Assembly: GCA_964544485.1 (NCBI GenBank)
Contig: CAZJBH010000011.1
Location: forward strand, 1 to 17,184
DNA from: CAZJBH01 sp964544485
GTDB lineage: Bacteria > Patescibacteriota > Minisyncoccia > Portnoybacterales > UBA2143
Direction of reading: 5' to 3'
DNA: 17,184 nucleotides
Positions 11,554-17,184 of the stretch are shown piece by piece (position 1 is the stretch's first letter; each line of letters starts with the position of its first letter). The position numbers were made by a program, and so were the translations under genes. The notes under the pieces were generated by a model, which saw nothing but the letters and a program-made list of their open reading frames with translations, was not told where the DNA came from and made no database searches.

Positions 11554-12781
11554 TTAACCAAACTTTTATTTTACCAACACTATTTCCAAATCCTTGGCTA
11601 ATGTCAGTAAAACCCTTATTTCTTTTTCCTTCTCGGTCATCAGCAGCCCAAAGAGCCAATCCCACAGCAGTAGCAAAACAAGGATCCTCTACTTCTTCAG
11701 CAACGCTATCTAAATTACTTGGAAATCCAATTTGCACCGGAAGTTTTAATTTTTCCTTAGCTAAATCAACTAATCCAGGAACTTTGGCTCCACCGCCAAC
11801 TAAAACTACTCCAGCTGGCAACAATCCTTGACGATCAACTTTTTTTAATTCTTTATTGCTTAAATCTAAAATTTCGCTTAAACGAGCTTCCATAATCTCA
11901 ACTACTGAAGTACGCGGAATAACGCCTTTTTCTTCCATATTTAATTTAGACAAATCAATTACATCTTTTTTATTAATATCAGCTAAGGTTGCTGAACCGT
12001 ATTCTAGTTTTACTTTTTCCGCTAAATCAATTCCGCTGCGCAAGCCAATCGCAATATCGTTAGTAATATGAGAACAGCCAACTGGCAAAACACAACTATG
12101 GATTACATCCCCTTCTTCATGAATACTTAACCCAGCTGTGCCGCCGCCTAAATCTAAAACCAAAACTCCTAATTCTTTTTGCCGCTTATTAAGCGCCGAT
12201 CGACTAGCAGCCAAAGGAGAAAGAATCATATGTTCAACCTCTAAACCTGCTTCAGAAATAGCTTTATAAAGATTTTTAATAAATGGCTTTGATCCTTCAA
12301 CAATCAAAGCATCTACTTCTAAACGAACTCCATTCATGCCAACCGGATCCTTAATGCTATTTTGGTTGTCAACTGTAAAGCTTCTCGGCAATACATGAAA
12401 AATATCCCGATTAGAAGAAACCGAAATAGCTGAAGCTGCATTAATCGCCCGCTCTACATCTTCTTTAGAGACTTCGCCATCTGCCCGAGAAACCGCAACT
12501 ACTCCTTTGCTTGATTTTGCTTCAATATGATTTCCGCTAATACTAACTGAAACTTTTTCAATCGGAACTCCGCTGCTTCTTTCCGCTTCTTGGATAGATT
12601 GAGAAATAGCTTTGCTAACCTCTTCAATATCAACTACTACTCCCCGACGCAATCCAAAAGAAGGCGTTTGAGATACACCAATAATCTGCGGCCGAGCATC
12701 ATCTGGTTTAATTTTGGCGACAACGGTACGAATATAGCAAGAGCCTATATCCAAACCAACCACCACTTGATCTCGAGACAT
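11537..12781 (-). CDS. ftsA: Cell division protein FtsA, actin-like membrane tether
   Basis: FtsA binds FtsZ and the membrane, and organises the division ring. The 414 residues show the actin-like ATPase elements: VVGLDIGSCYIRTVVAK (phosphate 1, from residue 8), the inserted 1C/SHS2 domain (about 83-165, starting GNHIEAKSSKGVV), LVLDLGGGTAG (phosphate 2, 207-217) and VVLVGGGAKVPGL (adenosine motif, about 326-338). It ends with the amphipathic membrane-binding helix VGKIKVWLKGFLP. It starts 13 bp after the ybeY stop with no Shine-Dalgarno site, suggesting translation coupled to ybeY. The pairing with ftsZ is standard, but no murein-synthesis genes flank it, unlike the classical dcw cluster. 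Confidence 0.96.
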   Translation of the reverse strand: MSRDQVVVGLDIGSCYIRTVVAKIKPDDARPQIIGVSQTPSFGLRRGVVVDIEEVSKAISQSIQEAERSSGVPIEKVSVSISGNHIEAKSSKGVVAVSRADGEVSKEDVERAINAASAISVSSNRDIFHVLPRSFTVDNQNSIKDPVGMNGVRLEVDALIVEGSKPFIKNLYKAISEAGLEVEHMILSPLAASRSALNKRQKELGVLVLDLGGGTAGLSIHEEGDVIHSCVLPVGCSHITNDIAIGLRSGIDLAEKVKLEYGSATLADINKKDVIDLSKLNMEEKGVIPRTSVVEIMEARLSEILDLSNKELKKVDRQGLLPAGVVLVGGGAKVPGLVDLAKEKLKLPVQIGFPSNLDSVAEEVEDPCFATAVGLALWAADDREGKRNKGFTDISQGFGNSVGKIKVWLKGFLP

Positions 12782-12794
12782 AAAATTAATAAAT

Positions 12795-13283
12795 TTAAAA
12801 AATACCAGCTAATATTCTTTCTTGTATTTGCTCCATTTCCTGAGCTTGTTTTTCATCTTTTTCATGGTCATAGCCAAGCAAATGAAGTATACCATGAACT
12901 AATAAAATAGCCAATTCTTTTTTTAAAGAGTGCCCTAATCTTTTAGCTTGCTTCTTAGCTCTCGGATAACAAATAATTACTTCTCCTAAATAATTAACTC
13001 CGTCCGGAGAATTAACAAATTCCATATCCTCTCCTTTTTTCATTCTAGGAAAAGCTTTGGCTAAATAAGGAAGAACTGTTTTATCAGCAAAAGACAAAAC
13101 ATCTGTTACTCGATTCTTGCCTCGATACATCTTATTTAAACGCCGAATCCTTCCATCTCCAACTATGGCTAAACTAATTTCAGCTTTAGGATCTATTTTA
13201 GCTTCTTTTAAGGCAACTTTAGCTGCTTTTTGGAAAAGTTCTTCATCTATTTCATTTTGGGTAAAATTATGAATCTCCAGCAT
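12795..13283 (-). CDS. ybeY: Endoribonuclease YbeY, rRNA maturation factor
   Basis: YbeY is a zinc-dependent RNase needed for 16S rRNA 3'-end maturation and ribosome quality control. The metal motif HGILHLLGYDHE puts the three histidines at 130, 134 and 140, and the conserved NKMYRGKNRVTDVLSF lies at 50-65. At 162 residues it has normal length, with a short lysine-rich insertion around 70-90. Its ATG overlaps the stop of the YqeY-family gene by one base (TAATG), so it is translationally coupled. Its place with bS21 makes sense because both act on the small ribosomal subunit. Confidence 0.95.
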   Translation of the reverse strand: MLEIHNFTQNEIDEELFQKAAKVALKEAKIDPKAEISLAIVGDGRIRRLNKMYRGKNRVTDVLSFADKTVLPYLAKAFPRMKKGEDMEFVNSPDGVNYLGEVIICYPRAKKQAKRLGHSLKKELAILLVHGILHLLGYDHEKDEKQAQEMEQIQERILAGIF

Positions 13284-13801
13284 TATTTATTTTTCAATTC
13301 TTCCTGAACAATTTTACTAACCAAATTTCCATCTGCTTTGCCTTTAACCTGAGGCATTATTACTCCCATAACCTTGCCTGTTTCCTGCGGACCGCTAGCT
13401 CCAATTTCTTCTATTTTCTGTTTTGCTATTTTTCTAATTTCCTCTTCAGGCATCTGTTCAGGCAAATACTTATTAAGAATTTCTAACTCTTTTTTTTCTT
13501 CTTCAGCTAAATCATCGCGCCCGCCCTGTTTATATTGCTCAATTGAATCTTTGCGCTTTTTTGCTTCTGAAGAAATAACTTCAATAATCTCTTCATCTGA
13601 AAGCTGACTCATTTGATCAAGCTTTTCAGCATCTTCTTCTTGCTTGCTTAATTTAGCTCGCTTATCTTTTTCTTTGTTAAAAATAGCTGAAGACAAAAGC
13701 CGCAACACAGAAACTTTTTCAGCTTCTTTCTGTTGCATCGCTTCTTTTAAATCCTGTTTTATTTTTTCTTTAATAGACACAAAATTAAGATCAAAATGCA
13801 A
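13283..13801 (-). CDS. GatB/YqeY-domain protein
   Basis: YqeY-family proteins share the C-terminal domain of GatB, the tRNA-dependent amidotransferase subunit, but stand alone; their precise role is unsettled. The sequence begins with KEKIKQDLKEAMQQKEAEKVSVLRLL (residues 11-36), then a highly charged coiled coil-like stretch (about 40-110), and closes with the conserved YLPEQMPEEEIRK and TGKVMGVIMPQVKGKADGNLV segments. The 172 residues exceed the usual roughly 150. Two starts are possible: the ATG at 13801, or a GTG at 13780 giving VSIKEKIKQDL, which fits the family's usual N-terminus better. Neither has a Shine-Dalgarno site. It lies between bS21 and ybeY, which fits a translation-related role. 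Confidence 0.88.
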   Translation of the reverse strand: MHFDLNFVSIKEKIKQDLKEAMQQKEAEKVSVLRLLSSAIFNKEKDKRAKLSKQEEDAEKLDQMSQLSDEEIIEVISSEAKKRKDSIEQYKQGGRDDLAEEEKKELEILNKYLPEQMPEEEIRKIAKQKIEEIGASGPQETGKVMGVIMPQVKGKADGNLVSKIVQEELKNK

Positions 13802-13854
13802 AAAGTAAAAAGTAAAATAAGATTTTAAATTTTAATCTGCTATTTTGATAATTA

Positions 13855-14097
13855 TTATTTTCTTCTCCATTTAGGTTCTTCATCTAAAAGCCCCATCTTG
13901 CGCAATTTTTCTTTTTCTTTGCCAACTTTTTGTTTGCGCAAAGCTTCTTCTCTTTTTTCTCGTCGACTTTTTTCTTTTTCTTGAAATCTATTTTTTCGAG
14001 CATTAATTAAAACCCGACTTTGTTGAACTCGGCGGGTAAATCTTCTTAATAAACTTCTGGTTGTTTCTCCCTGTTTCTTTTTAACTTCAATAGCCAC
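13855..14097 (-). CDS. rpsU: 30S ribosomal protein bS21
   Basis: bS21 sits near the 3' end of 16S rRNA and helps initiation. With the start chosen here the protein is 80 residues: MAIEVKKKQGE, then SLLRRFTRRVQQSRVL and a very basic, helical tail. The reading frame also opens at a GTG nine bases upstream (14106), but that codon lies inside the Shine-Dalgarno sequence. The GTG at 14097 is 8 bases after GGAGG and gives the N-terminus expected for bS21. AAAGGAGGTGA (14113-14103) complements the 16S tail over 11 bases, the strongest site in the window. The tail is longer than in E. coli bS21 (71 residues). It follows the LOG-like gene and may have its own promoter. Confidence 0.94.
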   Translation of the reverse strand: MAIEVKKKQGETTRSLLRRFTRRVQQSRVLINARKNRFQEKEKSRREKREEALRKQKVGKEKEKLRKMGLLDEEPKWRRK

Positions 14098-14102
14098 ATA
14101 GG

Positions 14103-14113
14103 TCACCTCCTTT
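14103..14113 (-). promoter_or_regulatory. Eleven-base Shine-Dalgarno site of rpsU
   Basis: AAAGGAGGTGA is a full complement of the canonical 16S 3' end TCACCTCCTTT. It decides the start codon of bS21 (GTG at 14097) and rules out the upstream GTG, which overlaps the site. Confidence 0.85.
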
Positions 14114-14130
14114 GTTTGATAACATAAATA

Positions 14131-14159
14131 ATAACATTATTTTATTTTTTCCTTATCAA
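14131..14159 (-). promoter_or_regulatory. Candidate promoter for rpsU
   Basis: TTGATA (14159-14154), 17 bp, then TGTTAT (14136-14131) lies across the end of the LOG-like gene. Transcription would start near 14124, leaving a 27-base leader that contains the rpsU ribosome-binding site. The -10 is weak (4 of 6). Confidence 0.33.
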
Positions 14160-14700
14160 TTAGTTGAATTACTTTTTCAATTAATTTTTTAGGATTTGAA
14201 TGATAAACTATTTTATTTGAATTACGATGAGATTTTTCAACAATTTCCTTTACCATATCAGCTGTGCCTCCGCTGCCTGTTAAAACCCCAATTGGTTTAT
14301 TATCTTCAAAAGCAATTGTAAATTCATTTAAAGTTCCCATTCTTCCACAAACAGTAATCACTGCGTCAGAAGAACGAGTTAACATTAAATTTCTGCCTGA
14401 ATAATTGAATCCAGTATAAACAATTAAATCATGAAAATCAGTCGGCAAACGATATTTTTTAACATGCGATTTGCTGCTTGCTGCCGGTGATAAACCAATT
14501 ACAATTCCGTTTTCTTCCTTAGCTCCAATAGCTGCCCAATAAGGCGCTCCAGTGGTTGCTCCGGTGACTAAGACTCCGCCCTGTTTAATTATTTCTCTAC
14601 CTAGTTCTTTAGATAAATCTAAGGCATTCTCAGCGCAATGATCAGTCACTGCTGCGCCAGAAACACAAATTTTGTATTTAAGGTATGATTTCTTTTCCAT
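14137..14700 (-). CDS. LOG/TIGR00725-like Rossmann-fold protein
   Basis: This belongs to the SLOG superfamily, which includes the LOG nucleotide phosphoribohydrolases and DprA. The 187-residue protein has the N-terminal strand KICVSGAAV, a glycine-rich VLVTGATTGAPYWAAIGA (43-60) and the nucleotide-binding signature VCGRMGTLNEFTIAFE (117-132), where LOG enzymes have PGGxGTxxE. Since the PGG is replaced by CGR, enzyme activity cannot be assumed; the protein may bind nucleotides or nucleotide-derived signals. The exact role is unknown. The ATG is only 6 bases past a predicted -10 element, so its mRNA is likely leaderless. It follows the beta-CASP gene by 37 bp. Confidence 0.8.
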   Translation of the reverse strand: MEKKSYLKYKICVSGAAVTDHCAENALDLSKELGREIIKQGGVLVTGATTGAPYWAAIGAKEENGIVIGLSPAASSKSHVKKYRLPTDFHDLIVYTGFNYSGRNLMLTRSSDAVITVCGRMGTLNEFTIAFEDNKPIGVLTGSGGTADMVKEIVEKSHRNSNKIVYHSNPKKLIEKVIQLIDKEKIK

Positions 14701-14706
14701 TTTTTT

Positions 14707-14735
14707 AATTTACTATTTTTTTATAATTTTGTCAA
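14707..14735 (-). promoter_or_regulatory. Promoter for the LOG-like gene giving a leaderless mRNA
   Basis: A perfect TTGACA (14735-14730), a 17-bp spacer and TAAATT (14712-14707) are followed by six A residues and then the ATG at 14700. The predicted start of transcription falls on or next to the start codon. The -35 begins directly after the stop codon of the beta-CASP gene. Confidence 0.6.
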
Positions 14736-14737
14736 AG

Positions 14738-16102
14738 CTACAACTCAATTACTTCGCCTAATTTAGGCATACGCGCGCTTAACCCTAAATTATCCCTAAT
14801 TTTTTGAGCTAAAACTCCGGCTGCTTCCTTGTCTCCCTGGACTGTAAAAATATTTTTAGGACGCTTAATTGATTTAGAGCTAATAAATCCTTTTAGCCAA
14901 TCAATCAATTCCGACTGATCAGCATGAGCTGAATATCCGTTAACATGTTTTATTTGAGCATTAATTTTAATATTTTGATCAAGTATTTTAACTTGTTTAG
15001 CTCCTTCTAAAATTTTGCGGCCGGTTGTCCCTTTAACCTGATAAGTAACAATCAAAAGAGTATTTTTGGGATCAGATAAATAACGCGTTTCATGATGAAT
15101 AATTCTGCCGCCAACTGACATGCCAGATCCAGCAATAATAATCTTTGGAGGATGAACTTGATTAATTTGCTTAGATTGAGCAGTTGTTTCAGTTAGTTTT
15201 AATCCCGGAAATTTAAAAATATCATCATCTGATTTAAGCAATAAACTAGCTTGCTTGTTATAGTATTGAGGATAACGAGCATAAATCCTAGTTAATTTAA
15301 TTGCTAACGGGCTATCAAGAAAAATAGGAACTCGAGGAATTCGATTATTCTCAACTAATTCATTAAAATGATAAAGTAGCTGTTGAGTTCGCTCTAAAGC
15401 AAAGCTAGGGATCATTAAAACCCCTCCACGGCAAGCTGTCTCTTCAACTACATCTTCAACTTGATCTTTGGTTGCTTGGACTGATTCATGAATTCTATCT
15501 CCATAAGCTGATTCTACTAAAACATAATCAGCATCTTGAATTTTAACCGGATTTCGCAAAATTGGCATGCGTCCGCTTCCCAAATCTCCGGAAAAAACAA
15601 TTTTTTTATCCTGGGCATACATTTCAATTATAGCTGAACCAAGAACATGTCCGGCTTCTTTAAAGCAAATTTTCATTTCTGGATTTATCTGAATCGCTTG
15701 ATCATATTCCACAATTTTAAAATGTTTCATAATCCTTTCAATCTGATGGTTATCCATTAAAGGAATAACTCCGGCTTTGCTGGCTTTTTCATGTAAAATC
15801 TTCTGGCTATCCTCTAACATAACCCGGGCAAAATCAATTGTTGGGCCAGTTGCATAAATATCTCCTTTAAATCCATCTGCAATCAATTTAGGCAAGCGGC
15901 CAATATGATCCAAATGCGCATGAGTAATTAGAACTGATTCAATTTCAGCCGGATTATATGGAAAAGACTCATAATTTTTCTTTTCTTCTTTACGAGAGCC
16001 TTGAAACAGGCCGCATTCAATTAAAATCTTTCTTTGTTCAGTTTCTAACAAATAATTGGCGCCGGTAACCATGCCGACTCCGCCATAAAAATGTAATTTC
16101 AT
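14738..16102 (-). CDS. MBL-fold beta-CASP ribonuclease (CPSF73-like)
   Basis: Members of this family process or degrade RNA using two zinc ions. The 454 residues show the metallo-beta-lactamase motif THAHLDHIG (His61, His63, Asp65, His66), GHVLGSA (His152 region) and FSGDLG, then the beta-CASP domain (about 205-370, with SFALERTQ and GSGMSVGGRI) and the RMMBL domain with VNGYSAHADQSEL near 405. Length and order match the bacterial/archaeal CPSF73-like exo- or endonucleases rather than RNase J, which has an extra C-terminal domain. It is transcribed in the same direction as its neighbours but lies after a terminator; a start site between 16103 and 16136 is not clear. A function in mRNA decay or rRNA maturation is inferred from family only. 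Confidence 0.93.
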   Translation of the reverse strand: MKLHFYGGVGMVTGANYLLETEQRKILIECGLFQGSRKEEKKNYESFPYNPAEIESVLITHAHLDHIGRLPKLIADGFKGDIYATGPTIDFARVMLEDSQKILHEKASKAGVIPLMDNHQIERIMKHFKIVEYDQAIQINPEMKICFKEAGHVLGSAIIEMYAQDKKIVFSGDLGSGRMPILRNPVKIQDADYVLVESAYGDRIHESVQATKDQVEDVVEETACRGGVLMIPSFALERTQQLLYHFNELVENNRIPRVPIFLDSPLAIKLTRIYARYPQYYNKQASLLLKSDDDIFKFPGLKLTETTAQSKQINQVHPPKIIIAGSGMSVGGRIIHHETRYLSDPKNTLLIVTYQVKGTTGRKILEGAKQVKILDQNIKINAQIKHVNGYSAHADQSELIDWLKGFISSKSIKRPKNIFTVQGDKEAAGVLAQKIRDNLGLSARMPKLGEVIEL

Positions 16103-16127
16103 ATGCCGTTATTTTACCAAAATATAG

Positions 16128-16157
16128 CCAAAAAGAAAAGCTGCTCTGGGCAGCTTT
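16128..16157 (-). terminator. Intrinsic terminator after the YkuK-like gene
   Basis: AAAGCTGC (16157-16150, minus strand reading AAAGCTGC) pairs with GCAGCTTT (16144-16137) around a 5-base loop and is followed by TCTTTTTGG. It separates the transporter/YkuK unit from the beta-CASP gene. Confidence 0.8.
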
Positions 16158-16181
16158 ATTGAAAAATAAAATAATTGTTTT

Positions 16182-16673
16182 TTAAGTATATTTGTCTGCT
16201 ACGCTAGAAGCAGCGTAAGATTCAGGCTTAATTTTGGCATGAAAACCGTTTCCGCGAACCATGCCAACCACTTCTTTAACCATTTCTCTGGTTGGTCCAT
16301 GCTGGCCTACATCTAAATGAATCTGAAAATCATAATCAGGTCTAGGACCAGGGTTTTTAATTAATTGAAGCTGGCTTAAAATATCCTGTGAAATTTCTAA
16401 AGAAAGATTTACTTCTTGATAAATTCGATCGCGCAAAGTATGATAAATCTTTCCCCCATTAGTCTTTTTCCAAAAATAACGTCCGCCGCGACCAATTCGC
16501 TGAACAATAATAGCAGTAATAAAATCAGCTTGCTTAATACCGGCTGAGTCAGTTCCTACAATTAATTTGTATTTAGCAGTTTTATCTCGCTCTATATATT
16601 TAGAAATTTCTTCAGCTACTTTCTTTATCTTCATCCGGCCTTGACTCGGACTTTTGTATATTTCTTGTTCCAT
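16182..16673 (-). CDS. RNase H-like YkuK-family protein (formerly DUF458)
   Basis: This family adopts an RNase H-like fold; the substrate is not known. Motifs visible are the N-terminal YKSPSQGRM, YKLIVGTDSAG (acidic residue in the first strand), IHLDVGQHGPT and the C-terminal KPESYAASSVADKYT, which together match B. subtilis YkuK. The chosen start (ATG at 16673) gives 163 residues, beginning MEQEIYKSPS as is usual in the family. An in-frame ATG at 16682 and a TTG at 16691 are alternatives, and none has a Shine-Dalgarno site. It is followed by a terminator and preceded by a permease-like gene with a gap of about 60 bp. Nuclease activity is plausible but unproven. Confidence 0.87.
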   Translation of the reverse strand: MEQEIYKSPSQGRMKIKKVAEEISKYIERDKTAKYKLIVGTDSAGIKQADFITAIIVQRIGRGGRYFWKKTNGGKIYHTLRDRIYQEVNLSLEISQDILSQLQLIKNPGPRPDYDFQIHLDVGQHGPTREMVKEVVGMVRGNGFHAKIKPESYAASSVADKYT

Positions 16674-16734
16674 TATTTTCATAATAACCAATTAAATGAT
16701 TTTTAGCAAGTTCTTAATAAAAATCGCTGGCTAT

Positions 16735-17184
16735 CTAAGTAAAATAAATAATTTCATAAATAACTCCGAGCAAAAAAAGGAAAATAAGAATAGCAGCTAA
16801 AACACCGGGTAATTTAATTTGATACGGAGGAATTAAATCTCTTTTTTGTTTAGCTTTACGATGCATTAAAATTACTAAAATAAATCTTAAAGCTAAAGCA
16901 ATTCCGCCAACCAAACTAATAATTTCAATAAAGTTTTGAAATCCCAAAAAGAAAAGCATTAAAGGAGTAAAACAAGCCAAAGCCCAAGCCACATGCTTAG
17001 AAATTCCTCCATCATACCAAAGAGTTTTTTTAAATCCCAGCCCAATAGTTAAAAAAGAGGTAAAGGTAGTTAATAAACCAAATAACAAGGCTAAAAGAAT
17101 TATTTTTTGACTTAAAGCCCCTTTAAGCCCAATAATCGCTTCTCGAGTAGTGCTTTCTCCGCTGATTCCAAGCACAGTGATAAT
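16735..17184 (-). CDS. Amino-acid permease-like transporter, C-terminal part only
   Basis: The reading frame is open to the window edge (codons for ITVLGISG precede the nominal GTG), so the N-terminal half is missing. What remains is about 149 residues with four or so membrane segments (about 27-48, 62-80, 82-106 and 126-144 counted from the GTG at 17175). The pattern GESTTREAIIGLKGAL, then SFLTIGLGFKKTLWYD and FLGFQNFIEIISLVGGIAL, resembles amino-acid permeases of the aromatic/hydroxy amino-acid (HAAAP) kind that are common in Patescibacteria. The substrate cannot be read from this part. It ends in TAG and lies upstream of the YkuK-like gene in the same direction. Confidence 0.65.
   Translation of the reverse strand: MITVLGISGESTTREAIIGLKGALSQKIILLALLFGLLTTFTSFLTIGLGFKKTLWYDGGISKHVAWALACFTPLMLFFLGFQNFIEIISLVGGIALALRFILVILMHRKAKQKRDLIPPYQIKLPGVLAAILIFLFLLGVIYEIIYFT

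Noticed and set aside
13802..13854. Terminator between bS21 and the YqeY-family gene
   Set aside because: Only a 5-bp AGATT/AATCT stem with a 9-base loop is possible, too weak to call in AT-rich DNA.
14098..14106. Upstream GTG start for bS21 (83 residues)
   Set aside because: The GTG overlaps the Shine-Dalgarno sequence itself; the next in-frame GTG at 14097 has correct spacing and the expected N-terminus.
1..17184. CRISPR arrays, insertion sequences, phage genes or toxin-antitoxin and defence genes
   Set aside because: No spaced direct repeats, transposase motifs or recognisable defence domains were seen; the only mobile element is the intein.

Overview
The window looks like chromosomal DNA from a member of the Candidate Phyla Radiation (Patescibacteria, Parcubacteria-like). 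This is an inference from several signs: very AT-rich DNA with lysine- and isoleucine-rich proteins, compact gene packing, a long-form nucleoside diphosphate kinase, ComEC split into two genes, an intein-containing ribonucleotide reductase with an ATP cone, and tRNA genes that mostly lack an encoded CCA. UGA appears to be an ordinary stop: one gene ends in TGA inside an ATGA overlap, so there is no sign of the glycine recoding known from Gracilibacteria and SR1.

Layout from left to right. Positions 1-224 hold a minus-strand tRNA cluster: Arg(CCT), Ala(GGC) and a Phe(GAA) cut by the window edge. An 18-bp palindrome at 260-277 carries a -35 on each strand and separates this cluster from a plus-strand HtrA-type serine protease (392-1459). 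A bidirectional terminator (1500-1532) divides the protease from a minus-strand M50 site-2 protease. The protease gene is divergent from ribosomal protein bL28, which is followed two bases later by tRNA-Pro(GGG) and a terminator.

Everything from 2563 to 17184 is on the minus strand. In transcription order from the right: the end of an amino-acid permease-like transporter, a YkuK-type RNase H-like protein and a terminator; a beta-CASP metallo-RNase; a LOG/TIGR00725-like protein with an apparently leaderless promoter; bS21, a YqeY-family protein, YbeY, FtsA and FtsZ, then a terminator. Next comes a promoter with a DnaA box touching its -35, which drives a ribonucleotide reductase (with a 423-residue LAGLIDADG intein), a cobalamin adenosyltransferase, the ComEC channel half and the ComEC metallo-hydrolase half. 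A further promoter precedes ndk and two small unrecognised genes with strong Shine-Dalgarno sites, ending in a terminator.

How the genes fit together: the reductase appears to be adenosylcobalamin-dependent (class II), and the gene directly after it makes that cofactor, so the two form a dNTP-supply unit joined by ndk a few genes on. ComEC in the same operon would import DNA strands, a plausible nucleotide source for a reduced genome. The other cluster pairs ribosome and RNA-maturation genes (bS21, YbeY, beta-CASP) with the division pair FtsA/FtsZ. The most distinctive points are the intein inserted immediately before the reductase's substrate-reducing cysteine, the DnaA box at its promoter, the overlapping divergent promoters in the palindrome, an HtrA protease with no visible export signal, and the two-gene unknown cassette after ndk. 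Nothing in the window is a clear new defence or mobile system beyond the intein.
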